Assembly: GCF_900089955.1 (NCBI RefSeq)
Contig: NZ_FLQX01000152.1
Span: 1 to 46,759 of the forward strand
Length of the DNA stretch: 46,759 bases
Direction: 5' to 3'
From: Candidatus Accumulibacter aalborgensis
GTDB taxonomy: Bacteria; Pseudomonadota; Gammaproteobacteria; Burkholderiales; Rhodocyclaceae
Below are positions 9,384 to 18,569 of the stretch, piece by piece. Position numbers and translations under genes: made by a program. Position 1 is the stretch's first letter. Each line of letters starts with the position of its first letter. The notes under the pieces are model-generated. The model was not told the DNA's origin. It did not search any database and worked only from the letters and a program-made list of their open reading frames with translations.

Positions 9384-11120
9384 TTACGCGGCGGGTCTGG
9401 CCTTCTCTCTGGTCTTGCCGGCTTTCGCTACCTTGGTTTCTTTAGCTGCCGCGGCTTTTGCTTCCTTCGCTTCCTTAGCGGTCTCGGCTCTTGCCTCCTT
9501 CGCTTCTTTCGCCTGGTCGGCCGTGGCCTCGGTGGGGGCCCCACCAGACTTCGCGTCCTTGAGATCACCGTCCTTCGACTCGTTCGCTGCCTCTGCCTTC
9601 ACGCCGCGTACCGGGATGGCTTTCACGTCTTTCATTGGACTGAGCTTGAGTTCCTTTTCGATGCGTTCGCAGATCGTCCGCAAGACCTTGATGCGCGCAA
9701 AGTACTTGTCGTTGGCCTCGACGAGCGTCCATGGCGCGGTTCCGGAACTGGTCCGGTCAACCATGTCGCAGACGGCATTATGATAGGCACCAGCCTTCTC
9801 GCGGTTGCGCCAGTCTTCCTCGGTAATCTTGTAGCGCTTGTGCTCGATCTGGCCGCGCTCGTCGAAACGCTTGAGTTGCTCCTCATCGCTGATCTGCAGC
9901 CAGAACTTGATGACAATGCCGCCTGCCCGCCAAAGGTCATGCTCGAAATCGTTGAGCTCGGCGTAGGCGCGCAACCAGTCGGCATCGCTGCAGAATCCCT
10001 CGACCCGCTCGACCAGCACGCGGCCGTACCACGTGCGGTCGAAAATGACCGCTCGGCCAAGGCGCGGCATGTGCCGCCAGAAACGCCACAGATAGGGTTG
10101 CGCGCGCTCCTCTTCGGTCGGCGCGGCGATCGGCACGATCTGGTACTGCCGGGCGTCCATCGCCGAAGTGATCCGCCGAATGGCACCGCCCTTGCCAGCC
10201 GCATCCGAACCTTCAAATGCGAGAATCAAGGCCCGCTTGCGGAAATCCGGATGACGCATCAGCTCCGACAGGCGTCCCTGCCAGGTGGCAAGCTCCGTCT
10301 CGTAGACCTTTTTGGCCAGACTTTGCGCCATGTCCAGAGAACTCAGCACGTCGAGACGGTCGATTCGGGGTGACAAGGGGGGGGCCACCGGCGAATTCTG
10401 GTCGCGCGTGTCGGCCAAGCGCTTCTGTAGAGAATCGAGGATGGTCTTGCCGATGGTCAGCGACCGGTAGCGGTCATCGGTCCCTTCGACGATGATCCAC
10501 GGTGCCCAGGGCGTATTCGACGTGCGCAGCAGGTGACCGGCAACTTCCTGTAACTTGTCGTAGGTCTTCAGGCGATCCCAACTCGCCTTGGTGACCCGCC
10601 ACCTGGTCAGCGGGTTCGCTTCGATTCCCTTTAGCCGCTCGCGCTGCGCATCCTTGGAAAGGTGGATCCAGAACTTGAGCACCAGCGCGCCTTCGTTCAC
10701 CAGCATCGCCTCGAAGCGATTGAGCTCGCCCATGCGCTGGTCGAAATCGGATCGCGAAAGGTCGTTGCTGATCCGTTCGGCGATCGGCTGCGAATACCAG
10801 GAACCGGAAAAAATCCCGGTTCGTCCTTTCGGCGGCAGCGCTCGCCAGTAGCGCCACATCGAGGGACGCGCGCGCTCTTCGGCGGTCGGCGTATAAAAAG
10901 CGTGTGTGGACATGTAGCGCGGATCCATCCACTCGTAGAGAGTGTTGATGGTTTCGCCCTTTCCCGACCCGTCGACACCGCTGATCAGAATGACCACCGG
11001 AAAGCTGCCATTCTCGCGCAACTGGTCCTGCGCTTCGAGCAGTGCGGCGCGCAACTTGGGCTCCTCCGCACGGAACGTTTCCTTGTCGATCTTGTGTCCC
11101 AGCTCTGCTGATTCAAACAT
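9384..11120 (-). CDS. pap: polyphosphate:AMP phosphotransferase (class II PPK2) with Lys-rich tail
   Basis: PAP moves a phosphate from polyphosphate to AMP, making ADP, and is a central polyphosphate-using enzyme in polyphosphate-accumulating bacteria. The 578-residue protein contains two fused PPK2 domains. Domain 1 (about 15-240) has Walker A GVDGSGKGE at 48-56, but its second motif is degenerate (SGSWYSQ). Domain 2 (about 265-490) has Walker A GSDAAGKGG at 304-312 and the intact FDRTWYGR at 360-367, so domain 2 should be the catalytic one. Residues about 495-578 form a Lys/Ala/Glu-rich low-complexity tail with AKEAKEA-type repeats, which is unusual. A GGAGGGA ribosome-binding site lies upstream, inside the end of rsmE, which it overlaps by 8 bp; argA follows after 1 bp. 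Confidence 0.95.
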   Translation of the reverse strand: MFESAELGHKIDKETFRAEEPKLRAALLEAQDQLRENGSFPVVILISGVDGSGKGETINTLYEWMDPRYMSTHAFYTPTAEERARPSMWRYWRALPPKGRTGIFSGSWYSQPIAERISNDLSRSDFDQRMGELNRFEAMLVNEGALVLKFWIHLSKDAQRERLKGIEANPLTRWRVTKASWDRLKTYDKLQEVAGHLLRTSNTPWAPWIIVEGTDDRYRSLTIGKTILDSLQKRLADTRDQNSPVAPPLSPRIDRLDVLSSLDMAQSLAKKVYETELATWQGRLSELMRHPDFRKRALILAFEGSDAAGKGGAIRRITSAMDARQYQIVPIAAPTEEERAQPYLWRFWRHMPRLGRAVIFDRTWYGRVLVERVEGFCSDADWLRAYAELNDFEHDLWRAGGIVIKFWLQISDEEQLKRFDERGQIEHKRYKITEEDWRNREKAGAYHNAVCDMVDRTSSGTAPWTLVEANDKYFARIKVLRTICERIEKELKLSPMKDVKAIPVRGVKAEAANESKDGDLKDAKSGGAPTEATADQAKEAKEARAETAKEAKEAKAAAAKETKVAKAGKTREKARPAA

Positions 11121-11874
11121 CAGTAGTTCCCTCCTTCAAGTCACCCCACAAAAACTGGATAGCTGCCAGGGCAGCCAGGCCAGCCGTCTCGGTACGCAGA
11201 ACACGTGGCCCGAGACGCACGGACAGAAAACCGGCCAACGCCGCCATCTGCATTTCCTCAGGCGCCAGCCCACCCTCGGCGCCGATCAAGAGTTCGACGC
11301 GCCCGTCCGCAATGGGTCCAGGCAGCATCGACAAAGAGTGCCCTGCTGCCGGCACCAGCATCAGGCGCAGCGCACCCCGCTCCGCCGCCCGCGCCAGCCA
11401 GTGTTCAAGGCTCTCCGGAATGGCCACTTCCGGCAGTCGGTTGCGCCCACACTGTTCGCAGGAAGCAGCGACAACACCGCGCCAGTGCTCGACCCGGCGC
11501 AAGGCGCGCTGATCTTCAAGACGCACCACACCGCGCCGCGAGATCACGGGAACGATGCGATCGACGCCGAGCTCGACGGCCTTCTGCACCGTCAGATCCA
11601 TTCTATCGCCGGCCTGCAGCGCCTGCACCAGGGTGATCGAAAGCGCCGATTCCCGCTCCGTGGCCAGCCAGGCCAGAACCTCCACGCTGACCCGCGCAGG
11701 CTCGATGCCGGCTATCCGGGCCGAGTATTCTCCACCGGCGCCAGTGAACAGTGTCAGCCCGTCGCCGTGACGCAGGCGCAGAACCTTGACCGCATGGTGC
11801 GCGACCCGTTGCGGCAAATCGACACGTGCACCGACCGCCAGCGGCATCGGGCAATGGAAGCGGGGACCATTCAC
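11113..11874 (-). CDS. rsmE: 16S rRNA (uracil1498-N3)-methyltransferase
   Basis: RsmE methylates U1498 of 16S rRNA and has a SPOUT (knotted) fold with an N-terminal PUA-like domain. The GTG at 11874 gives a 253-residue protein beginning VNGPRFHCPMPL, as in the family; the frame is open another 180 bp 5', but that stretch is antisense to the redoxin gene and not RsmE-like. SAM-binding knot motifs LLIGAEGGLAPEE and LRLGPRVLRTETA (in the form RLGPRVLRTETAG) are near the C-terminus. No ribosome-binding site is seen before the GTG, while a TATAAT lies 6 nt upstream, suggesting a leaderless mRNA. It overlaps pap by 8 bp. Confidence 0.93.
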   Translation of the reverse strand: MNGPRFHCPMPLAVGARVDLPQRVAHHAVKVLRLRHGDGLTLFTGAGGEYSARIAGIEPARVSVEVLAWLATERESALSITLVQALQAGDRMDLTVQKAVELGVDRIVPVISRRGVVRLEDQRALRRVEHWRGVVAASCEQCGRNRLPEVAIPESLEHWLARAAERGALRLMLVPAAGHSLSMLPGPIADGRVELLIGAEGGLAPEEMQMAALAGFLSVRLGPRVLRTETAGLAALAAIQFLWGDLKEGTTDV

Positions 11875-11880
11875 CGTGGT

Positions 11881-11886
11881 ATTATA
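11881..11886 (-). promoter_or_regulatory. -10 box of rsmE, compatible with leaderless start
   Basis: A perfect TATAAT on the minus strand is followed by ACCACG and then the rsmE GTG. A transcript starting at the usual distance from the -10 would begin at or within a base of the start codon. No strong -35 is visible. Confidence 0.45.
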
Positions 11887-11926
11887 GGAGCTTACCCGAT
11901 TGATGTGTTTGGAGACAAGGCTTGGC

Positions 11927-12478
11927 ATGGCACTGACCCCCCCCGTTTGTGACTTTGGCTGGCGGGCCGTCGACTTCGAACTCGAAGATACCCAGGGCGC
12001 GCGGCATTCGCTCTCCTCGCTGTGCGGTCCGAACGGGCTGCTGCTGATGTTCATCTGTAACCACTGCCCCTACGTGAAGGCGATCATCGACCGCATCTGT
12101 CGCGACGCGCGCGACGTGCAAGCGATGGGTATCGGCGTCGCGGCCATCATGAGCAACGATCCGGCCGACTACCCCGAGGATTCCTTGGCCAACATGCAGC
12201 GCCTGGCAAGACAACTGGACTTCTCCTTCCCCTACCTGTACGACTCCACGCAGGACGTCGCACGCCGCTACGGGGCCGTTTGCACGCCCGATTTCTTCGG
12301 TTTCAACGGCAAGCTGGAACTGCAATACCGCGGCCGTCTCGATGCCAGTGGGCGCATGCCGGCAGCACCTGATGCGCGACGCGAACTGGTCGCCGCGATG
12401 CAACTGGTTGCCGAAACCGATCGCGGGCCGGACGAGCAGGTGGCCAGCATGGGCTGCTCGATCAAGTGGCGCGTCTGA
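11927..12478 (+). CDS. redoxin-family thiol protein (AhpC/TSA-like fold)
   Basis: This 183-residue cytoplasmic protein has a thioredoxin/peroxiredoxin fold. The active-site motif C44-N-H-C47-P-Y-V lies after a hydrophobic strand (LLLMFICNHC), as in the thioredoxin-family group often annotated as peroxiredoxin-like or alkyl hydroperoxide reductase. No signal peptide is seen. ATG 11927 is chosen over one at 11900 because the family N-terminus is short and GGAGA/AAGG sequences precede it. The next gene starts 6 bp after its stop, so both are probably co-transcribed. Electron donor and substrate are unknown. Confidence 0.85.
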   Translation: MALTPPVCDFGWRAVDFELEDTQGARHSLSSLCGPNGLLLMFICNHCPYVKAIIDRICRDARDVQAMGIGVAAIMSNDPADYPEDSLANMQRLARQLDFSFPYLYDSTQDVARRYGAVCTPDFFGFNGKLELQYRGRLDASGRMPAAPDARRELVAAMQLVAETDRGPDEQVASMGCSIKWRV

Positions 12479-12484
12479 TTGGCG

Positions 12485-13354
12485 ATGAGCGATCCCCAGC
12501 GCACGACCCAACCGGCGATTGCCGACAGCGAACTTAAACGCATGCTCGACGCCACCGTCGCGCTGGTCCGCGAGGTCGCGCAGCGCGAGATCATGCCGCG
12601 CTTCCTGCGCGTCAGTCACAGTCAGCGCAAGGACGACGGCTCCGTCTGTTCGGAGGCCGACGTGGCGGCGCAGCATTTCCTGGTTGATCGACTGAAGAGG
12701 ATTCGCCCCTGCCCGCTGATCGGGGAAGAAATGACTCAAGCGGTACAGGAGGCCAGTTGGCAGGAGGGCCGGAGCGACGACCTGGGGCTGTGGTGCATCG
12801 ATCCGATTGACGGAACGACCAATTTCATCAACGGACTTCCCTTCTTTGCCGTCTCCATCGCCTGGATGCAGGCACGACGAGCGCGACTGGCGGTCACCTA
12901 TAACCCGATCACCGACGAAATGTTCTATGCCCGCGAAGACCACGGCGCCTACCTCAATGGCCGCCGCCTGCCGCTGCGACAGGTTAACGCAGACATCCAG
13001 CGCGCCGTGGGTGGCGTCGACTTCAAACGAATTCCCAAGCACCTGGCTGACCAGATCGCCGTCAACCCGCCTTTCTACTCGCAGCGCAATTTCGGCAGCT
13101 CGACTCTCGACTGGTGCAACCTCGCCGCCGGCCGACTGGACCTCTACCTGCACGGCGGCCAGATGCTCTGGGATTACGCCGCCGGCAGCCTGATCCTGCG
13201 CGAGGCCGGCGGCCATATGTGCACGCTGGAGAACGACGATTATGAAGCAGACGATGTGTGGCGCCGCCCGGTCATCGCCGCACTGCACCCGGCAGTTTTC
13301 GCAGCATGGCGAAACTGGGTGCGTCAGAACAACACTCCGCCCGCCAGCATCTGA
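12485..13354 (+). CDS. inositol monophosphatase-family phosphatase
   Basis: This 289-residue Mg2+-dependent, Li+-sensitive-type phosphatase has all three metal-site signatures: the acidic GEEM (about residue 82), IDPIDGTTNFINGLPFFA (about 103-120) and the C-terminal WDYAAGSLILREAGG (about 221-235). Family members hydrolyse inositol-1-phosphate, 3'(2'),5'-bisphosphate nucleotides or histidinol phosphate. The his locus of this window has a hisB of dehydratase type only, so a histidinol-phosphatase must exist elsewhere, and this gene is one possible candidate; that is inference. ATG 12485 is preferred over an in-frame TTG at 12479. Confidence 0.85.
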   Translation: MSDPQRTTQPAIADSELKRMLDATVALVREVAQREIMPRFLRVSHSQRKDDGSVCSEADVAAQHFLVDRLKRIRPCPLIGEEMTQAVQEASWQEGRSDDLGLWCIDPIDGTTNFINGLPFFAVSIAWMQARRARLAVTYNPITDEMFYAREDHGAYLNGRRLPLRQVNADIQRAVGGVDFKRIPKHLADQIAVNPPFYSQRNFGSSTLDWCNLAAGRLDLYLHGGQMLWDYAAGSLILREAGGHMCTLENDDYEADDVWRRPVIAALHPAVFAAWRNWVRQNNTPPASI

Positions 13355-13404
13355 CCATCGCCAGCGGATTCCGCGTCAGGTATTTACCATAGGAGCTGTG
13401 ACAG

Positions 13405-14496
13405 ATGGCCGTAACGATTGAAGCCGTGCAGGCGGCACTCAAGGAGTTGATCGATCCCAACACCCGCAAGGATTACCTGTCGACCCGCTCGGCAAGAAAC
13501 ATCAGGGTCGAGGGCGCCGATGTCGCGCTCGATATCGAGCTGGGTTATCCGGCGAAAAGCCAGATCGACGAAATCCGGCGCGCGGTGATCGCGAAACTCC
13601 GTACGATCCCGGGCATCGGCAACGTCAGCGCCAATGTTACGGTCAAGATCCTGGCGCACACCGTGCAGCGTGGTCTGAAGCCGCTGCCGGGGGTCAAGAA
13701 CATCATCGCCGTCGCCTCAGGCAAGGGCGGTGTGGGAAAGAGCACGACTGCGGTGAATCTGGCGCTGGCGCTGGCCCAGGAAGGCGCTACGGTGGGTCTG
13801 CTGGATGCCGACATCTACGGCCCTTCGCAGCCGCAGATGCTAGGCCTGGTCGGCCAGAGGCCTGACTCACAGGACGGCGTGTCGATGGATCCCCTGATGG
13901 CCCACGGCCTGCAGGCGATGTCGATCGGCTTCATGATCGACATCGATTCACCGATGGTCTGGCGCGGACCGATGGTCACCCAGGCGCTCGAGCAGCTGCT
14001 CAAGCAGACCAACTGGCAGGATGTCGACTACCTGGTAGTTGACATGCCACCGGGAACCGGCGACACGCAACTGACGCTGGCGCAGAAAGTACCGGTTACC
14101 GGCGCGATCATCGTCACCACGCCGCAGGACATCGCACTGATCGACGCGCGCAAGGGCCTCAAGATGTTCGAGAAGGTCGGCATCCCGATCATCGGGGTCG
14201 TCGAAAACATGAGTATCCACGTCTGCTCGAACTGTGGTCATGAAGAACACATCTTCGGCGAGGGCGGCGGCAAGGAGATGTGCCAGGATTACGACACCGA
14301 GTTCCTCGGCGCGCTGCCTCTGGAACTGTCGATTCGCGAACTGACCGACTCGGGCAAACCGACGGTAGTCGGCGCGCCGGACTCGCGCGCCGCCGATATT
14401 TACCGGACCATCGCCCGCCGTATTGCCGTCAAGGTGGCCGAGCGCGCCAGAGACATGAGCGCCAAGTTTCCCAACATTGTCGTGCAGAATACCTGA
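13405..14496 (+). CDS. apbC: iron-sulfur cluster carrier protein Mrp/ApbC
   Basis: ApbC/Mrp is a P-loop NTPase that binds a bridging [4Fe-4S] cluster at its dimer interface and passes it to apo-proteins. The 363-residue protein has an N-terminal MIP18/DUF59 domain (about 5-85), the deviant Walker A GKGGVGKST at 106-114, the switch region MPPGTGDTQLT and the cluster-ligating CxxC at C274/C277. AGGAG lies before the ATG. It follows the phosphatase by 50 bp and precedes dcd, a gene pair often seen together in betaproteobacteria. Confidence 0.96.
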   Translation: MAVTIEAVQAALKELIDPNTRKDYLSTRSARNIRVEGADVALDIELGYPAKSQIDEIRRAVIAKLRTIPGIGNVSANVTVKILAHTVQRGLKPLPGVKNIIAVASGKGGVGKSTTAVNLALALAQEGATVGLLDADIYGPSQPQMLGLVGQRPDSQDGVSMDPLMAHGLQAMSIGFMIDIDSPMVWRGPMVTQALEQLLKQTNWQDVDYLVVDMPPGTGDTQLTLAQKVPVTGAIIVTTPQDIALIDARKGLKMFEKVGIPIIGVVENMSIHVCSNCGHEEHIFGEGGGKEMCQDYDTEFLGALPLELSIRELTDSGKPTVVGAPDSRAADIYRTIARRIAVKVAERARDMSAKFPNIVVQNT

Positions 14497-14550
14497 GAGG
14501 GCAGCCGGAAACCCGCTCTCACAGCAGTTCCTTCCGTTGCCCGGACACCG

Positions 14551-14556
14551 TAGAAT
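14551..14556 (+). promoter_or_regulatory. possible dcd promoter -10 box
   Basis: TAGAAT lies 40 bp upstream of the dcd ATG in the 100-bp gap after apbC, with only a weak TTCCTT at 17-bp spacing as -35. A small inverted repeat (TGAGAG/CTCTCA) directly after the apbC stop might act as a weak terminator, but no T-run follows. Confidence 0.3.
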
Positions 14557-14596
14557 GGGGACCTTTCCTCCCTCAGCGGAATTCGGGTGACCAGCG

Positions 14597-15163
14597 ATGT
14601 CGATCAAATCGGATAAATGGATCCGCCGCATGGCGGAACAGCACGGCATGATCGACCCCTTCGAGCCGCATCAGGTGCGCGAGGTCGATGGTCGGCGAAT
14701 CGTCTCCTACGGCACGTCGAGCTATGGCTACGACATCCGCTGTTCGAACGAATTCAAGTTGTTCACCAATCTCAACTCGACGATCGTCGACCCGAAGAAC
14801 TTCGATCCGAACTCATTCGTCGAGGTCACCAACGACTTCTGCATCATTCCACCGAACTCCTTTGCCCTGGCGCGCACCGTCGAGTATTTCCGTATTCCGC
14901 GCAGCGTGCTGACCGTCTGTCTCGGCAAGAGCACCTATGCGCGTTGCGGCATCATCGTCAACGTGACGCCGTTCGAACCAGAGTGGGAAGGGCACGTGAC
15001 TCTGGAGTTTTCGAACACGACGCCGCTGCCGGCAAAGATCTACGCCAACGAGGGCATCGCGCAGGTGCTGTTCTTCGAATCCGATGAGGAATGCGAAACC
15101 TCGTACAAGGATCGTGGCGGCAAGTACCAGGGTCAGCAGGGCGTCACGCTGCCGAAGATGTGA
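14597..15163 (+). CDS. dcd: dCTP deaminase
   Basis: Dcd deaminates dCTP to dUTP, feeding dTMP synthesis. The 188-residue length and sequence are typical of the monofunctional proteobacterial enzyme: [13 protein letters not shown] start, [13 protein letters not shown], the active-site region [11 protein letters not shown] (about 112-122) and a C-terminus with [13 protein letters not shown] that closes over the nucleotide. It stands between apbC and the large decarboxylase with gaps of 100 and 113 bp. Confidence 0.97.
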   Translation: MSIKSDKWIRRMAEQHGMIDPFEPHQVREVDGRRIVSYGTSSYGYDIRCSNEFKLFTNLNSTIVDPKNFDPNSFVEVTNDFCIIPPNSFALARTVEYFRIPRSVLTVCLGKSTYARCGIIVNVTPFEPEWEGHVTLEFSNTTPLPAKIYANEGIAQVLFFESDEECETSYKDRGGKYQGQQGVTLPKM

Positions 15164-15276
15164 CCCATGCGCAACCGCAGCGCGCGGATGCCGACTGGCC
15201 CATCGCCACCGACGGTCACTTCATGGCGCGGCGCTTGCTTCTGTCCTCTCACTCTTGATCTGGTACTGGATTCCCC

Positions 15277-17514
15277 ATGCATTTCGATTTCCCGATAATC
15301 ATCATCGACAAGGACTATCGTTCGGAAAACAGCGGCGGGCTGGGTGTTCGGGCGCTGGCCAAAGCGATCGAAAAAAAGGGCTTTGACGTCTTCGGCGTGA
15401 CCAGCTACGGCGACATGACTTCGTTTGCGCAGCAGCAGAGCCGCGCCTCGGCCTTCATCCTGTCGATCGACGACGAAGACTTCAGGCACGGCCGAGCCGA
15501 GGAAACCATCGCCGGACTGCGCGCCTTCGTCAACGAGATTCGCCGCCGCAACGAGGATATCCCGATCTTCCTGTACGGCGAGACGCGCACCTCGCGCCAT
15601 ATCCCGAACGACGTGCTGCGCGAGTTGCACGGCTTCATCCACATGTTCGAGGACACCGCCGAATTCATCGGCCGCCATGTGGTACGCGAGGCCAAGGCCT
15701 ACCTGGAAAGTCTGGCGCCGCCGTTCTTTCGCGCCCTGACGCACTACGCCGAGGATGGCTCGTATTCCTGGCACTGTCCAGGGCACTCGGGTGGGGTCGC
15801 TTTCCTGAAGAGTCCGGTCGGGCGGATGTTCCACCAGTTCTTTGGCGAGAACATGCTGCGCGCGGACGTCTGCAATGCGGTCGAGGAACTCGGCCAGTTG
15901 CTCGACCACACCGGCCCGGTGGCGGCCTCCGAGCGCAACGCGGCGCGCATCTTCAACGCCGACCATCTCTTTTTCGTCACCAACGGCACGTCGACCTCGA
16001 ACAAGATTGTTTGGCATTCGACCGTCGCACCCGGTGACGTGGTGATCGTCGACCGCAACTGCCACAAGTCGGTGCTTCACTCGATCATCATGACCGGCGC
16101 CATACCGGTGTTCCTGATGCCGACCAGGAACCACTACGGGATCATCGGGCCGATTCCGAAAGAAGAGTTTCGCTGGGAGAGTATCCGCAAGAAGATCGAA
16201 GCGCATCCGTTTGCCCGCGCGGTCAAAGCCAAGCCACGCGTTCTGACGATTACCCAGAGCACGTATGACGGGATCCTCTACAACGTCGAAGAGATCAAGG
16301 AAATGCTCGATGGCGCGATCGACACGCTGCACTTCGACGAGGCCTGGTTGCCGCATGCCGCCTTCCATGACTTCTACGGCGATTACCATGCCATCGGCGC
16401 TGATCGGCCGCGCTGCAAGGATGCGATGATCTTTTCGACGCAATCGACGCACAAACTGCTCGCCGGCCTCTCGCAGGCGTCACAGATCCTGGTCCAGGAT
16501 TCAGAAGGGCGAAAACTCGACCGCGACGTCTTCAACGAGGCCTATCTGATGCATACCTCCACTTCACCGCAATACGCGATCATCGCTTCCTGCGACGTCG
16601 CAGCGGCGATGATGGAAGCGCCGGGCGGCACGGCGCTGGTCGAGGAATCGATTGCCGAAGCGCTCAATTTCCGCAGCACCATGCGCAAGGTCGATCAGGA
16701 GTGGGGGACCGACTGGTGGTTCAAGGTCTGGGGCCCGGACGATCTGTCCGGAGAGTCGATTGACGATCGTGCCGCGTGGATCCTCAAACCCGGCGAGCGC
16801 TGGCATGGCTTCGGCATGCTGGCGGAAGGCTTCAACATGCTCGACCCGATCAAGGCGACGATCATCACGCCGGGGCTCAATGTGGACGGAGAGTTCGCCG
16901 ACTGGGGAATTCCGGCGGCGATCGTCACCAAGTATCTCGCCGAGCATGGCATCATCGTCGAAAAATGCGGCCTCTATTCGTTTTTCATCATGTTCACCAT
17001 CGGTATCACCAAGGGTCGCTGGAACACGATGGTCACCGAGTTGCAGCAGTTCAAGGATGGTTACGACCAGAATCTGCCGCTGTGGAAGGTGATGCCGGAG
17101 TTCCTGGCCAAGAACCCCCGCTACGAGCGCCTCGGGCTGAAAGACCTGTGCAAGCAGATTCACGGCATCTATGCGGCCAACGATGTGGCGCATTTGACCA
17201 CCCAGATGTACCTCTCCGACATGGAACCGGCCATGAAGCCTACCGACGCTTTTGCCCAGATGGCGCACCGCGAGATTGACCGCGTGCCGATCAATGCGCT
17301 TGAAGGACGGATCACGAGTACGCTGCTGACGCCCTACCCGCCGGGAATCCCGCTCCTGATCCCCGGCGAGCGCTTCAATGCGACGATCGTTCGTTACCTC
17401 CAGTTCGCGCGTGATTTCAATGAACGCTTCCCGGGCTTCGAAACCGACGTCCATGGCCTGGTCAAGGCGATCGTCGACGGCAAGCCGGTCTATTCGGTGG
17501 ACTGCGTTCGCTGA
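15277..17514 (+). CDS. Orn/Lys/Arg decarboxylase (PLP-dependent, biodegradative type)
   Basis: This 745-residue fold-type I decarboxylase removes CO2 from a basic amino acid and makes a diamine. Three domains are recognisable: a flavodoxin-like N-terminal wing (1-125), the PLP-binding core, and a C-terminal domain with the closing motif TPYPPGIPLLIPGE. The PLP lysine is K393 in STHKLLAGLSQ. Length is that of the inducible Adi/Cad/SpeF group, which assemble as decamers. Arginine and lysine enzymes cannot be told apart reliably by eye; arginine is somewhat favoured by overall resemblance. No antiporter gene is adjacent, so an acid-resistance role is not supported by context. The start has no clear ribosome-binding site. 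Confidence 0.92.
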   Translation: MHFDFPIIIIDKDYRSENSGGLGVRALAKAIEKKGFDVFGVTSYGDMTSFAQQQSRASAFILSIDDEDFRHGRAEETIAGLRAFVNEIRRRNEDIPIFLYGETRTSRHIPNDVLRELHGFIHMFEDTAEFIGRHVVREAKAYLESLAPPFFRALTHYAEDGSYSWHCPGHSGGVAFLKSPVGRMFHQFFGENMLRADVCNAVEELGQLLDHTGPVAASERNAARIFNADHLFFVTNGTSTSNKIVWHSTVAPGDVVIVDRNCHKSVLHSIIMTGAIPVFLMPTRNHYGIIGPIPKEEFRWESIRKKIEAHPFARAVKAKPRVLTITQSTYDGILYNVEEIKEMLDGAIDTLHFDEAWLPHAAFHDFYGDYHAIGADRPRCKDAMIFSTQSTHKLLAGLSQASQILVQDSEGRKLDRDVFNEAYLMHTSTSPQYAIIASCDVAAAMMEAPGGTALVEESIAEALNFRSTMRKVDQEWGTDWWFKVWGPDDLSGESIDDRAAWILKPGERWHGFGMLAEGFNMLDPIKATIITPGLNVDGEFADWGIPAAIVTKYLAEHGIIVEKCGLYSFFIMFTIGITKGRWNTMVTELQQFKDGYDQNLPLWKVMPEFLAKNPRYERLGLKDLCKQIHGIYAANDVAHLTTQMYLSDMEPAMKPTDAFAQMAHREIDRVPINALEGRITSTLLTPYPPGIPLLIPGERFNATIVRYLQFARDFNERFPGFETDVHGLVKAIVDGKPVYSVDCVR

Positions 17515-17544
17515 GTAGCAGGAACCCGGGTTACCACTCCGTGA

Positions 17545-18569
17545 TCATGCTTCAAGCATATCACCTCCTGGTTTTCGGCAGTTGGCAAAGGGCGCGACTG
17601 CCTTTCTTTGGCAAGCGACAGACGAACGATTCATGATCGACGAGCCCAAGTGGCTGACCACCAGTGTGATCACCATCGGTACCAGGGAAACGTACATCAG
17701 CACTTCGACCTCGGCCGGACGGACTTCGGGAAAATGCAGTGCCAGCAGCGCAGCCAGCGTGTTGGCTGGCGAGAACATCGACAGGCTGATCTGGTTGGAG
17801 TTGCCGACCAGCATGGCAAGCGCCATCGTCTCGCCGAGAGCGCGACCAACGCCGAGGGCCAACGCGCCGAAGAGGCCGTTAGCTGCAGTTGGCAGCGTGA
17901 CCCTGAGAATGGCCTCCCAATGTGTGGCCCCCATGCCGTGGGCGGCCTGCCTGGTCTGCAGCGGCACCGCGCGTAGCGCGTCCTGCGATAGCGCCGCAGT
18001 TGTCGGCAAGACCATGATGGCCAGGACGATTACCGCAGGCAGAAGACCCGGGCCACTCAGAGTCGAGTTGAAAAGAGGCAGCCAGGCCAGCGCCTGATGC
18101 ACGCAGTCGGCCACCGGGCGGATCGCCGGAATGACAAGGATGATTCCCCAGAGCCCGTACACGACGCTGGGAATGGCGGCCAGCAGTTCGCTGATGGTGC
18201 GGAACACCGCGGCCAGGCGCGGCGGCAGAAAGTCCTGGGTGAGGAAGATGGCCATCATGACAGCGAAAAAGCCGCCGATCAGCAAAGCGAGCAGCGAACT
18301 GTACAGCGTACCCCAGATCGCTGGCAGGATGCCGTATTGCAGCTGGTTGGGGTCCCATACCGTGCCGATGATGAAGCTCGCACCATGCTTGTGGATGCCA
18401 GGCACAGCCTCGCCTCCGACCTGCATGGTCAGGGCGACAACCAGCAGGAGCATCAGGAAAAGCCAAAGTGAAAAAGTCCGTGAAAGCCGCGGTCAACCAT
18501 CAACTGGGTAGAACTCGGCGGTGGGTAAACGGAATCGTCCTGCGGCAGAACGGCACAGGGCTTGTTCAT
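17545..18569 (-). pseudogene. pstC: phosphate ABC transporter permease PstC, frameshifted
   Basis: The frame 18492-17545 encodes a PstC-like inner-membrane permease: first helix SLWLFLMLLLVVALTMQ, the region ELLAAIPSVVYGLWG, and the loop LGVGRALGETMALAMLVGN that contacts PstB. That frame is closed by a TGA at 18495-18493 with no start codon. A different frame from the ATG at 18569 encodes a hydrophilic N-terminus (MNKPCAVLPQDDS...) that would join smoothly (VD-RLSRTFSLW) if two bases of the CGCG near 18488 were removed. This is the pattern of a frameshift. The C-terminus looks natural and ends at AGGAGGT-GAT-ATG, a good pstA start signal that runs into a stop after four codons. pstA and pstB are absent. 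Sequencing error at the CG repeat is the alternative. Confidence 0.75.

Noticed and set aside
9231-10373. 380-codon plus-strand open frame opposite pap/argA
   Set aside because: Low-complexity leucine/serine-rich start is the mirror of the Lys/Glu-rich PAP tail; not a gene.
11882-13288. 468-codon open frame on the minus strand opposite the redoxin and phosphatase genes
   Set aside because: It is antisense to two well-supported genes, has no family-like motifs and reflects high-GC codon structure.
15133-16452. 439-codon minus-strand open frame opposite the decarboxylase
   Set aside because: Shadow of the decarboxylase gene; no recognisable domains.
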